Source: Acidisarcina sp963790505
Lineage (GTDB): Bacteria; Acidobacteriota; Terriglobia; Terriglobales; Acidobacteriaceae
DNA: 64,000 nt
Assembly: GCA_963790505.1 (NCBI GenBank)
Contig: CAWBOT010000005.1
Location: 868,001-932,000, forward strand
Reading direction: 5' to 3'
Part shown: piece by piece, positions 18,118 to 26,126 of the stretch
Layout of the letters: every line of letters begins with the position of its first letter
Position numbering within the stretch: the first letter of the stretch is position 1
The notes under the pieces: generated by a model
Databases searched by the model: none
What the model saw: the letters and a program-made list of their open reading frames with translations, nothing else
Told to the model about the DNA's origin: nothing
Made by a program: the position numbers and the translations under genes

Positions 18118-19671
18118 ATGAGAGTGCATTTAGTCAATCCCAGCGACAACTCCTTTGGTACGGCGGTGATCACACCGCGATGGCTTTTTGTGCTGGCAGC
18201 GGCGACGCCCCGGCACCTGGGCGATCCTCTTCTAGTGGATGAATCGATCGAAGCGATCGATCCGTCCACTGTTCACGCCGGGGACATTGTCGGTATCAGC
18301 GTGCATACAGGGAACGCGTTGCGCGGCTATGAAGTGGGCAGGCTGGCGAAAGAACGCGGAGCTACGGTCATCTATGGCGGAATTCATGCGACGCTCTTTC
18401 CCGAGGAGCCGTTTGAACGCGGCGCGGCAGATTGCGTGGTCAAGGGCGACGGCGACGTTGTCTGGGGCCGCGTCGTTCAGGACTGCTTAGCGAGAAGACA
18501 GGAGCGCATCTACGACGGCGGCAAGATCGAGGGCGACGAGTTTCTCGCAGCGCGATGGGACCTGATGGACTCCAGCAAATATATGTGGGCGTCGGTGCAG
18601 ACGATCCGCGGCTGCCCGAAGCATTGTTCGTTCTGTTCGGTTTGGCGGACCGACGGACAAAAGCCGAGGCAACGCAATTATCAGAGCGTGATCGATGAAA
18701 TTGTCGACCTTCGCCGCAAGGGCTTCAGGTTTGTCGCCCTGGCGGACGACAATTTCTATCCGGTCACGCTGACCGATCTGCGGCTGGCGCGGCAACAGAA
18801 CGACCTCATCAAGCTGGAGTCGCTGCAGCGGGTCCGCGACGAGCGCTTTGCGTTGATGGCGGAATTGGCGAAGCTGCCCAAGGACATGGTCTTTTTTACT
18901 CAGATCACCATGGAAGCGGCGGAGGACACCGACTACCTGGATGCAATGCGCAAGGCCAACATCAAGGGTGCGCTGGTGGGCGTCGAGGCGGTGACGCCCG
19001 AGGGGCTGAAGTCGGTATTCAAGGACTTCAACTACTCCGGGGACGGGTTGGCGAAACAGCTGCAGACATTCAAAGAGCATGGGGTTCACGTGCTGGGGTC
19101 GTTCATTTTTGGGTTGCCGACCGACGAGCCGAGCACCTTCAAGGCCACGGTCGATATGGCGCTGAAAGCGGGTGTGACCTTTGCCCAGTTCGTCATGATG
19201 ACGCCATTTCCGGGAACGGTGGATTTTATTCGATGGGAAAAAGAGCAAGCCGCCGGGCCGACCTTCGTGGAAGGAACGCCGATCACGCGGTATTGGCTGA
19301 TTCCGACGCACATTCGGCCGAAGATGTTTACGCCGCATCCCTCGATGAGTTCGGAAGAGATCAAGGAACGGACGCAGGGCGTATGGGACCGGTTCTATGA
19401 GTGGGGCGCGGTCTGGCAGCGCTCGGCTTGCCTACTATCTTTGCGGTCGCGGGTAGCCTTCGTGCTGCTGTCGAAGCTCTATCGGCAGATGTATGCGGGT
19501 ACGGGAATTTCAACTGACAGCGCGCGGCGAAAGAAGGCAAAGACTTCTGCGCGCTGGATGGCCCGCCAGACGCGCAAGTTCTTTCAGGCGAAGCCGATGC
19601 CGGAGCTGGTGGGACCGGTGTGGGAGCCGAGGCCGAAGCCGCTGCGGGTCGAGCTCGTTTCGCTGGGATAA
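18118..19671 (+). CDS. Cobalamin-binding-type radical SAM enzyme
   Basis: A 517-residue protein with two clear modules. The N-terminal ~140 residues form a B12-binding-like Rossmann domain (VGISVHTGNALRGYEVGRLA, then VIYGGIHATLFPEEP and CVVKGDGD). The radical SAM domain follows, with the CxxxCxxC cluster in RGCPKHCSFC and later ALVGVEAVTPEGLK and GSFIFGLPTDEP. The canonical DxHxxG cobalamin motif is not evident, so B12 binding may be lost. The ~130-residue C-terminal part is basic and helical. Relatives include methyltransferases and ring- or bond-forming enzymes of lipid and hopanoid metabolism; the substrate cannot be told here. No pathway gene is adjacent. Confidence 0.8.
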   Translation: MRVHLVNPSDNSFGTAVITPRWLFVLAAATPRHLGDPLLVDESIEAIDPSTVHAGDIVGISVHTGNALRGYEVGRLAKERGATVIYGGIHATLFPEEPFERGAADCVVKGDGDVVWGRVVQDCLARRQERIYDGGKIEGDEFLAARWDLMDSSKYMWASVQTIRGCPKHCSFCSVWRTDGQKPRQRNYQSVIDEIVDLRRKGFRFVALADDNFYPVTLTDLRLARQQNDLIKLESLQRVRDERFALMAELAKLPKDMVFFTQITMEAAEDTDYLDAMRKANIKGALVGVEAVTPEGLKSVFKDFNYSGDGLAKQLQTFKEHGVHVLGSFIFGLPTDEPSTFKATVDMALKAGVTFAQFVMMTPFPGTVDFIRWEKEQAAGPTFVEGTPITRYWLIPTHIRPKMFTPHPSMSSEEIKERTQGVWDRFYEWGAVWQRSACLLSLRSRVAFVLLSKLYRQMYAGTGISTDSARRKKAKTSARWMARQTRKFFQAKPMPELVGPVWEPRPKPLRVELVSLG

Positions 19672-19729
19672 GCGTGGCAGTTAGCGGGATGATTTTGCAG
19701 TCGTAATGGTGAGGCAGGCGTGGCTTGCG

Positions 19730-20179
19730 TCAGGGTTCGCCGACGCACTCTTTCCAGAGATCCGGGCGGTCGGCCTGGAATTTGGCGATCATGTCGATGC
19801 ACTCCTGCGAATGCAAGTCGAGGATGTCGAAGCCTTTCTCGCGAAGCCATGCGGCGCCGCCCTGAGCGTTGACGCTGTCGCCCACGATCACTTGGCGGAA
19901 CCGGAACTGGTAGATGAGCCCAGTGCAATACCAGCACGGCGTCAGCGTCGTAACGAGGATGGTGTCGCGCCATGTGGGGCGGCGTCCAGCGGCGCGAAAG
20001 GCGTCGGTCTCGCCGTGAAGGGAGCCGTTGCCCTCCTGGACGAGGCGGTTGTGTCCCGCGCCGAGCAGCGTTCCGTCGACATGGAAGACGGCTCCGCCGA
20101 CCGGGATGCCGCCCTCGGCTAAGCCAAGGCGGGCTTGTTCCAATGCGACCGCGAGCATTTCGTACGGGTCAAGAGCCAT
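19730..20179 (-). CDS. Cytosine/nucleoside deaminase resembling yeast Fcy1
   Basis: A 149-residue zinc deaminase from ATG 20179 (a TTG at 20215 would add 12 residues). The zinc ligands and proton shuttle are HGE and PCWYC. Several details match fungal cytosine deaminase more than bacterial tRNA-adenosine or cytidine deaminases: GGIPVGGAVF, GHNRLVQEGNGSLHGET, TTLTPCWYCTGLI, VIVGDSVN and a final FQADRPDLWKECVGE. Fcy1 converts cytosine to uracil. Most bacteria use an unrelated amidohydrolase for this step (CodA). Cytosine is the best substrate guess; guanine or other bases are possible. Confidence 0.8.
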   Translation of the reverse strand: MALDPYEMLAVALEQARLGLAEGGIPVGGAVFHVDGTLLGAGHNRLVQEGNGSLHGETDAFRAAGRRPTWRDTILVTTLTPCWYCTGLIYQFRFRQVIVGDSVNAQGGAAWLREKGFDILDLHSQECIDMIAKFQADRPDLWKECVGEP

Positions 20180-20242
20180 GACTGCAGCGTAGCACCTGGA
20201 ATTCGCCGCGCTCAATAGCCTCTATCGAAAGGGAGAGCCAGA

Positions 20243-21427
20243 CTATTCGGCGAAGCGGCTGACCGGGGGCGCAGGTAACTTCGTATCTCCCTTTTGGTCA
20301 ATTCGGGCGGCGCGCTCCTTTTCCCCGCGGCGGCGCCGGACTTCGCGAATGGCGACGAGCATCAAGCCGGTAAATGTGAAGACGAGCAGGGCGGCAGCGA
20401 CATAGCCGTGCAGCTGGGTGACTTCGCCATAGAGAAGCGCTAATCCGAAAAAGACGAAAAATACATGTGCGCAAAAGACCTCGAGCGAAGCCTTCCCCAA
20501 AGTGAGAAAGGGCTCGATGGCGACTATCCGCAAGACAGGTTTTCGGAGCCAATAGAGGACGATCGTAAATGCGGCAAGGTTCAGAAGACGCAGTGGGGCG
20601 ATGTTCCACTTGTCGAGCATCATGCCAAGCGTTTGCTGGGTGAGATGCGGGCCCAGCCATTCATGACGAACCCCGATGAAGAACGCGCAGACGACGGCGC
20701 TGAGCGCAACAAGTCTACCTGGGGCGCGGCTGATCGGCAGCGGGCCCTCGGCCGACTTCGCGCCAAGCCAGAGGCCGGCGATCCAGATCCACTGCCAGGC
20801 AAAGAGGTTGAAGGCGCCGGTTTCCTGGAGAGGAATTGGCAGATGGGTAATGTGGGTGACTGCATCGTGTACCAGGTCGCGTAAGCCGAACTGTGCCAGA
20901 AACCAGATCGCGAGACTGCCAGCCAGGATGCGGATCCATCCCCAACGAACGGCGGCTGTGAGCAGGAGGGGAGTTGCCGCGAGAAAGATCACATACATCG
21001 GCAGGATGTCGAGCAGGGGCGGACAGTAGAGCAACAGCACCGAGCCAGCTATAGCCACAAACGGGTGCGCGATGTAGAAGTTCAGCAGGTTGTAGATGGC
21101 GGTGCGATGGGTGGTGACGGCGAGGCCGGCGGCGACGGTAAAGGCGAGCGCCAGCATTAAGAGGTGGTAGCCGTAGATTTTGAGTGAACGCCGCCAGAGC
21201 TTGGCGCGCAAGCCGGCTTCGTCTTGCGCAGCCTGATGAATATAGAGGCGGGCGACCAGGAGGGCGGAGAGAAAGACGAAGCCTTCCGCCGAGGAGACAA
21301 AGCCGAATGGCTGATTCACGAAGTCGCTGAAATGGGTCGGCAAATGAGTGAGCGTCATCCAGACGAGGAACAGGCCTCGCAGGGCGTCCAACTCGGGCAT
21401 GCGGCGCAGCTTGGGGAGCTTCATCAC
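20243..21427 (-). CDS. opgC: OpgC-family membrane protein
   Basis: A 394-residue protein with about ten membrane helices, starting with RMPELDALRGLFLVWMTLTH. This matches the OpgC/acyltransferase-3-like family, which in E. coli and relatives adds succinyl groups to osmoregulated periplasmic glucans. Further family blocks are FVSSAEGFVFLSALLVARLY and FAWQWIWIAGLWLGAK. No opgG/opgH genes are adjacent, so the acceptor in this organism may be a different envelope glycan. It lies 35 bases downstream of an MFS transporter on the same strand, so the two could share a transcript. Confidence 0.85.
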   Translation of the reverse strand: MMKLPKLRRMPELDALRGLFLVWMTLTHLPTHFSDFVNQPFGFVSSAEGFVFLSALLVARLYIHQAAQDEAGLRAKLWRRSLKIYGYHLLMLALAFTVAAGLAVTTHRTAIYNLLNFYIAHPFVAIAGSVLLLYCPPLLDILPMYVIFLAATPLLLTAAVRWGWIRILAGSLAIWFLAQFGLRDLVHDAVTHITHLPIPLQETGAFNLFAWQWIWIAGLWLGAKSAEGPLPISRAPGRLVALSAVVCAFFIGVRHEWLGPHLTQQTLGMMLDKWNIAPLRLLNLAAFTIVLYWLRKPVLRIVAIEPFLTLGKASLEVFCAHVFFVFFGLALLYGEVTQLHGYVAAALLVFTFTGLMLVAIREVRRRRGEKERAARIDQKGDTKLPAPPVSRFAE

Positions 21428-21461
21428 CTGTTATCAGGACGAAACTGGTAAGTAAGAGGAT

Positions 21462-22928
21462 TCAATTGGGTTGGAGGTTGTGCGGTGCGGGGGTAGCGGC
21501 GTCTCGGAACAGGGCACAGACGGCGGCCACCACGGCGAATCCGCCGAGAAGCCATAAGACTTCGACGACGGCCGCCATTATTCCTTGCGTGGTCACGCGG
21601 GTGGTGGCATTGCCGCGCCCCGTCAGTGCGTAGATGCGCCATGAGAACGCAGCCGACGCGGTCGCGATGCCAACCGCGCAGCCTAAGACTCGCATGAGGT
21701 TTAACATGCCGCCGGCTACGCCGGTCCGAGCCTCAGGAGCGGCGGCCATCGTTGCCGTGTTGTTTGGCGCAATGAACATACCCAGCCCGACGCCGAAGAG
21801 TGCGAGCGCACCCATAACGAGAATGTCGTTTACAGACTGAGCCGCGAGACTCCGTGACAAGAGTACGAGCGCGGCGATGCAGAGCAGCATGGCCAAGGTG
21901 GTCATGGTCCGCGCCCCTATTCGGGCGTAGATGGCTCCGCTAATCGGGGCCACCAAACCGAGGGCGATCGGGATGAGCGCGAGATGCAGGCCGGCTGAAA
22001 TCGGTGATTGATTTAATCCATGAATGAAGAGAAACGACATCAGGAAGAACATTGAATAGAGAAGCGCATAGGACAGGTTCACGGCGACCAGGCCGCCCGA
22101 GAATGCGGGAGAGCGGAAGAGACGAAGATCGATCAGCGGATCAGGCTCTCGCCACTCTCGCCACAGGAACAGCGGAAGGAAGATGACGGCTACGAGGAGC
22201 GCGTACAGCATATCGGCGGACTTCAATCCCCAGGCTTGCACTTCGCTCAGCATCAGAACGATCGAGGTCAGCGCAGGAGTCAGAAAGAGCGCACCCCACA
22301 AATCGAATCGCTTGCTGGACGCGGCTTGCTCGGTTTGCGGTAAGGCGATCCAGCCGAGGATGACGCCTGCGAGTCCGCAAGGGACCGAGACCAAGAATAT
22401 CCATCGCCAGCCGAGGCTTTGAAGCAGCAGACCACCAACTACGGGTCCAGCGCTGACGCCAACTGCCTGTGCAGCCGCCATAATTCCCATGGCGCGCCCT
22501 CGCCGCTCGGGGCCGGCGGCTTTGACCAGAATGGTGATACTGTTTGCTCCTAAAAGAGCGCCACCGATGCCCTGAAGGACCCGGAAGGCGATCAGCAGCC
22601 GCAGGCTGGGCGCCATGCTGCATAGCCCTGAAGCGAGGGTGAAGATCGCGTAGCCGGCGAGATAAAGGGTCTTGCGACCCTTTGTCTCTGACAAACGGGC
22701 GAAGATGGGGAGCGTTGCGGCGAAGGCCAGCAGATAGGCGATAGCAACCCAGCTTACCGCATCCAGATTCGCGTTGAACTGCCGCTCAAAGGTTGGGAGG
22801 GCCAGTTGGACGATGCTGGCGTCGAGCTGGCCAATGAATCCGCCAATGCAGGTGACGCCAACTACGAGCCACGGATACCAGGATTGGCGGGTTGCGAGCT
22901 GGAGTGGCGCGGGTTCAGAGCGGGTCAA
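21462..22928 (-). CDS. MFS drug transporter of the DHA2 (EmrB/QacA) family
   Basis: A 488-residue protein with 14 predicted membrane helices, typical of the DHA2 drug:H+ antiporters. Motif A appears as ARLSETKGRKTLYLAGYA, and motif C-type glycine/proline spacing as AAAQAVGVSAGPVVGGLLLQ. The N-terminal FIGQLDASIVQLALPTFERQ is the family's first helix. The start is TTG 22928, supported by GAGGA eight bases upstream; there is no nearby in-frame ATG. It probably exports toxic compounds. No adaptor protein (EmrA-like) or regulator gene is adjacent. Confidence 0.88.
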   Translation of the reverse strand: MTRSEPAPLQLATRQSWYPWLVVGVTCIGGFIGQLDASIVQLALPTFERQFNANLDAVSWVAIAYLLAFAATLPIFARLSETKGRKTLYLAGYAIFTLASGLCSMAPSLRLLIAFRVLQGIGGALLGANSITILVKAAGPERRGRAMGIMAAAQAVGVSAGPVVGGLLLQSLGWRWIFLVSVPCGLAGVILGWIALPQTEQAASSKRFDLWGALFLTPALTSIVLMLSEVQAWGLKSADMLYALLVAVIFLPLFLWREWREPDPLIDLRLFRSPAFSGGLVAVNLSYALLYSMFFLMSFLFIHGLNQSPISAGLHLALIPIALGLVAPISGAIYARIGARTMTTLAMLLCIAALVLLSRSLAAQSVNDILVMGALALFGVGLGMFIAPNNTATMAAAPEARTGVAGGMLNLMRVLGCAVGIATASAAFSWRIYALTGRGNATTRVTTQGIMAAVVEVLWLLGGFAVVAAVCALFRDAATPAPHNLQPN

Positions 22929-22993
22929 AGTTCGATCCTCGTTCGACTTCTAATATTCCCACGCGACTCGCCCCCCAGTCAGATTTCACGATC

Positions 22994-23413
22994 TTACGGA
23001 TAGCGCTTCATGTTCGCAAAGTGTCGTGCCGAGATAATACGGCAGTCTCGGTGTCGCATCAACGAGAGCAATCCGCTCTTGTCGCCGGTAATCAAGAAAT
23101 CGGCTTTGCCTGCTTCCGCCATCGCCAGGAGAAAGTCGTCGTTCGAATCTGGGGAGCGACTGACTCTAGGGAGGCGATTAATAAACTCGGCTGAAGAGCG
23201 CAAGTGATTGATCATCTTTCCAGCTTCGCTCTTCAAGACCAACGCCGGGACTATTTTAGGCTTAGCGAATGTTCGCTTGAGCTCTTCGATTTGCTGATGG
23301 CTGGTGAGAAGCACAAACGAACCCGCCAGCCACTTGCGATAGATCAGGGCTGGCGGAGTCGACGGAACTATGAGTGCCGATACAAGGATGTTTGTATCGA
23401 GAACGATGCGCAC
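22994..23413 (-). CDS. PIN-domain toxin
   Basis: A 139-residue PIN ribonuclease of the branch annotated as putative toxin component. The acidic active-site residues are visible in VLDTNILVSALI, in EELKRTF, in SPDSNDDFLLAMAEAG and in DFLITGDKSGLL. Such toxins cleave RNA and are neutralised by a small DNA-binding antitoxin encoded just upstream. That gene ends three bases before this ATG, giving the normal antitoxin-toxin order. Confidence 0.88.
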   Translation of the reverse strand: MRIVLDTNILVSALIVPSTPPALIYRKWLAGSFVLLTSHQQIEELKRTFAKPKIVPALVLKSEAGKMINHLRSSAEFINRLPRVSRSPDSNDDFLLAMAEAGKADFLITGDKSGLLSLMRHRDCRIISARHFANMKRYP

Positions 23414-23416
23414 GGA

Positions 23417-23695
23417 TCAGGAGGCCGCGCCCTGAGCTCTTTCCCTGGCTATTTCTTTCCGAACTTCGCGGACCGTCTCGTCGATGTCATCCTGTATTTG
23501 CTCAGGATCAAGAGAGGCGTTCCGCTCCTTCACGGTTTGCACTGTGCGGTCGAAGAGCCGCCAGCGTACTGAGTCTTCAACGAATTGGGAGACTTCGCCG
23601 ATATTCGCTGCTTTAGGCCCGAGGAACGACTGTAGAGCCCGATCGGTTGACCTACTCCAGGTGATCGTTCTTCTAGTCTGTTCGGCTTTTGGCAT
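23417..23695 (-). CDS. Antitoxin of the PIN toxin (ribbon-helix-helix type)
   Basis: A 92-residue basic/acidic protein directly upstream of the PIN toxin. The N-terminal TRRTITWSRSTDRALQSFL has the strand-helix pattern of ribbon-helix-helix DNA-binding antitoxins. The rest is highly charged and helical (EQIQDDIDETVREVRKEIA), suited to wrap the toxin. The family assignment is by pattern and position and not by a diagnostic motif. A TATAAT box lies about 20 bases before the start (minus strand, 23716-23721). Confidence 0.72.
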   Translation of the reverse strand: MPKAEQTRRTITWSRSTDRALQSFLGPKAANIGEVSQFVEDSVRWRLFDRTVQTVKERNASLDPEQIQDDIDETVREVRKEIARERAQGAAS

Positions 23696-23715
23696 CGTTT
23701 ACTTACCCATCCGAT

Positions 23716-23721
23716 TATAAA
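23716..23721 (-). promoter_or_regulatory. -10 box of the PIN toxin-antitoxin operon
   Basis: On the minus strand the sequence reads TATTTATAATCGG, a perfect TATAAT. Transcription would begin around 23708, giving a leader of only ~13 bases before the antitoxin ATG. No good -35 is seen, consistent with repression by, or dependence on, a bound regulator. Confidence 0.4.
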
Positions 23722-23732
23722 TACGCCAGCCC

Positions 23733-24938
23733 TTAATACGCCGGCAAACCCGTGACGCTCTGCCCGATGATAAGCGTGTGGATGTCGTGGGTGCCCTCAT
23801 AGGTCTTTACCGATTCGAGGTTCATCATGTGGCGCATGATGGGGTAGTCGTCGGTGATGCCGTTGCCGCCGAGAATGTCACGGGAAAGGCGGGCGCATTC
23901 GAGGGCCATCCAGACGTTGTTGCGCTTAGCCATGGAGATGTGTTCGTGGCCGACTTTGCCCTGGTCTTTGAGGCGGCCGACGTGGAGCGAGAGCAGCTGT
24001 GCCTTGCTGATCTCGGAGATCATCCAGGCGAGCTTTTCCTGCACGAGCTGGTGGCTGGCAATGGGTTCGTCGCGGAATTGCTTGCGCAGCAGCGAGTATT
24101 GCAGCGCGGTGTCATAGCAGGACATCGCCGCGCCGATCGCTCCCCAGGAGATTCCGTAGCGGGCCTGGTTCAGGCACATCAGCGGGGACTTCAGGCCTCC
24201 GGTCTTAGGGAGCAGGTTGGTGGCGGGGACGTGAACGTCCTGTAGCGAGAGGCCGGAAGTGACTGAGGCGCGGAGGGACCATTTGCCGTGGACATCGTAG
24301 GCGGTGAAGCCGGGACGGTTGGTCTCAACGAGGAATCCGCGAACACGTTTGCCGCTCTCGGGGCTCTCGTCGCTCTCGGAGTCGTCTTCGACTTTAGCCC
24401 AGATGACGGCGACGTCGGCGAGGGTTCCGGAGGTGATCCACATTTTTTCGCCGTTGAGCACGTATTCATCGCCCACCTTGCGGGCACGGGTACGCATTCC
24501 GCCGGGGTTGGAGCCGAAGTCGGGTTCGGTGAGGCCGAAGCAGCCGAGCTTTTCGCCGGTCGCGAGCTGGGGCAGCCAATAGTTCTTTTGCTCGTCGGAG
24601 CCGAAGGTCAGGATCGGATACATGACCAGCGCCGATTGCACGCTGACGAAGCTGCGAACGCCGGAGTCGCCGCGCTCGAGTTCCTGGGTAACGAGGCCGT
24701 ACTCGACATTCGACAGGCCAGCGCAGCCGTAGCCTTCGATGGTCGCGCCGAAGAAGCCGAGCTCGCCCATGGGCTTGACCAGTTCGCGAGGGAAGCGGCC
24801 GTCGCGGTTGCACTGCTCGATGATGGGGATGAGATTGTCTTCGATGAAATCGCGGGCGGTATTGCGGGTCAGTAGCTCGTCTTCCGAGAGCAGGTTGTCG
24901 AAACCGAGAAAGTCAACGCCTTTGAACTTGAATGCCAT
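23733..24938 (-). CDS. Acyl-CoA dehydrogenase, glutaryl-CoA dehydrogenase type
   Basis: A 401-residue FAD enzyme. The closest pattern is glutaryl-CoA dehydrogenase, which oxidises and decarboxylates glutaryl-CoA to crotonyl-CoA in lysine/tryptophan and aromatic breakdown. Support comes from the N-terminal block YGLVTQELERGDSGVRSFVS (holding the Arg that binds the second carboxylate), LGCFGLTEPDFGSNPGGMRT, and the catalytic Glu in SVKTYEGTHDIHTLIIG. GGAG lies ten bases before ATG 24938. No electron-transfer flavoprotein or enoyl-CoA hydratase gene is adjacent. Confidence 0.85.
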   Translation of the reverse strand: MAFKFKGVDFLGFDNLLSEDELLTRNTARDFIEDNLIPIIEQCNRDGRFPRELVKPMGELGFFGATIEGYGCAGLSNVEYGLVTQELERGDSGVRSFVSVQSALVMYPILTFGSDEQKNYWLPQLATGEKLGCFGLTEPDFGSNPGGMRTRARKVGDEYVLNGEKMWITSGTLADVAVIWAKVEDDSESDESPESGKRVRGFLVETNRPGFTAYDVHGKWSLRASVTSGLSLQDVHVPATNLLPKTGGLKSPLMCLNQARYGISWGAIGAAMSCYDTALQYSLLRKQFRDEPIASHQLVQEKLAWMISEISKAQLLSLHVGRLKDQGKVGHEHISMAKRNNVWMALECARLSRDILGGNGITDDYPIMRHMMNLESVKTYEGTHDIHTLIIGQSVTGLPAY

Positions 24939-25067
24939 TTGCGGGGAACTCCGTCGTCAGGACCAAAGAGTTCAGCGTAGCAGGGCGGAGTGAATGCGGT
25001 CTAACCGGGCGGGCCGCCCGCGGTGGCAGAAGAGTGTTCGAGGCGTGAAGGGTCAAGCTCGAAATGC

Positions 25068-25084
25068 GGTAGCATTATGCTACC
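25068..25084. promoter_or_regulatory. 17-base palindromic operator before the ParD-like antitoxin
   Basis: GGTAGCAT-T-ATGCTACC is a perfect inverted repeat of eight-base arms around a single T, ending eight bases before the antitoxin ATG. It contains TAGCAT and TATGCT, either of which could be the -10. This is where a type II antitoxin would be expected to bind to repress its own operon. Confidence 0.6.
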
Positions 25085-25092
25085 ATCTAGCC

Positions 25093-25485
25093 ATGAGCCA
25101 GCCAGTCAAGCTCTCCGATTCGATGGTTTTGGATGCGCGCATAACGGGTGACGCGATGGAGCGGTCGATCGCCGGGCAGGTGGAGTTCTGGGCGCGACTG
25201 GGTCGGTCGGTCGACTCGCTGCTGGAAGGGCAAGAGGTGCTGAGGCTAGCTCGAAACGCGGGAGTGCAGCGTCTTTCTGCTTGCCTTGACTCGGTGGACT
25301 CCCCGGCAGGGCGCACTCGGGTGGAGGCTTACCTTCAGAGCCAGCCTTTTCCCCATTACCGTGCACACCTTAGCAAGCCGGGCTATTTGGAGCGCGTCGA
25401 GGAAGATGGCACAGTCACTGTCGGACGATTTGTGAACCGGGAGTTCCAGCCAATCGGCAACTCCCCTAGAAATGCGGCGGAATAG
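25093..25485 (+). CDS. ParD-like antitoxin
   Basis: A 131-residue protein from ATG 25093. The opening PVKLSDSMVLDARITGDAME followed by RSIAGQVEFWARLGRSVD is the signature of the ParD-like antitoxin family (PF11903 type), a helix-rich DNA-binding protein. The C-terminal half contains YLQSQPFPHYRAHLSKPG and would contact the toxin. The preceding palindrome and the zeta-type kinase gene that starts two bases after its stop support a toxin-antitoxin operon. There is no clear ribosome site, so the mRNA may be nearly leaderless. Confidence 0.78.
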   Translation: MSQPVKLSDSMVLDARITGDAMERSIAGQVEFWARLGRSVDSLLEGQEVLRLARNAGVQRLSACLDSVDSPAGRTRVEAYLQSQPFPHYRAHLSKPGYLERVEEDGTVTVGRFVNREFQPIGNSPRNAAE

Positions 25486-25487
25486 CC

Positions 25488-26093
25488 GTGGTCGCCTCGC
25501 CGGGCACCGATCTTCATTTTCTGGATCGACGGCCGATCATCGTCGCTCTTTCCGGGCCGAATGGAGCTGGCAAGACGACGTTCTACTACTCCCATCTACA
25601 ACAGGCCGGTTTGCGCCCGGTCAATGCAGACATCCTCGCCCGCGAGCTGGAGCTTGACCCGTATAAGGCAGCAGCGGTTGCGGCTTCGATCCGGAAGACG
25701 CTGGTGGAACAGGGCGAAAGCTTCGTCTTTGAGACGGTTTTCTCGGATCCGGTGGGCGACAAACTCGATTTACTCAAGGAGACAGCGAAGAAAGGCTACA
25801 TCGTGGTGCTTTGTTTCATCGGCGTTTCTGGTGCAGAGACTTCGGAGCAACGTGTGGCGATGCGCGTCTCACAGGGTGGTCATGATGTGCCTACGGAGAA
25901 GCTGGTGGCGCGGTATCCGCGCACTCTGGCGAATCTGCGGAGGGCGATTGTTGAGTTGCCGCACGTCTGGGTCTTCGACAACGACGATTTATCGGAGCCG
26001 TTTCGGCTGGTGGCTCGGTATGAGGAGGGCAAGGTGGTGGAAGTGGAGCGGCCGGCGCCGGAGTGGCTTAGGCTGGCGATTCTCAATCGTTGA
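25488..26093 (+). CDS. Zeta-toxin-like P-loop kinase
   Basis: A 201-residue protein starting with GTG 25488. It has a Walker A motif in ALSGPNGAGKTTFYY, the NADILARELE stretch and SFVFETVFSD after it, as in zeta/PezT toxins and related kinases. Zeta toxins phosphorylate UDP-N-acetylglucosamine and so block wall synthesis. The catalytic Asp/Arg layout is compatible, but I cannot prove substrate. It follows the ParD-like gene by two bases, so it is presumably the toxin of that pair. A non-toxic zeta-fold kinase remains possible. Confidence 0.78.
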   Translation: MVASPGTDLHFLDRRPIIVALSGPNGAGKTTFYYSHLQQAGLRPVNADILARELELDPYKAAAVAASIRKTLVEQGESFVFETVFSDPVGDKLDLLKETAKKGYIVVLCFIGVSGAETSEQRVAMRVSQGGHDVPTEKLVARYPRTLANLRRAIVELPHVWVFDNDDLSEPFRLVARYEEGKVVEVERPAPEWLRLAILNR

Positions 26094-26126
26094 GAAATTG
26101 CGCCATGGGACGAGAGGCTTCTCGGC

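Noticed and set aside
18487..19338. Open frame of 283 codons on the minus strand
   Set aside because: It is antisense to the radical SAM gene and rich in His and Arg with no domain pattern.
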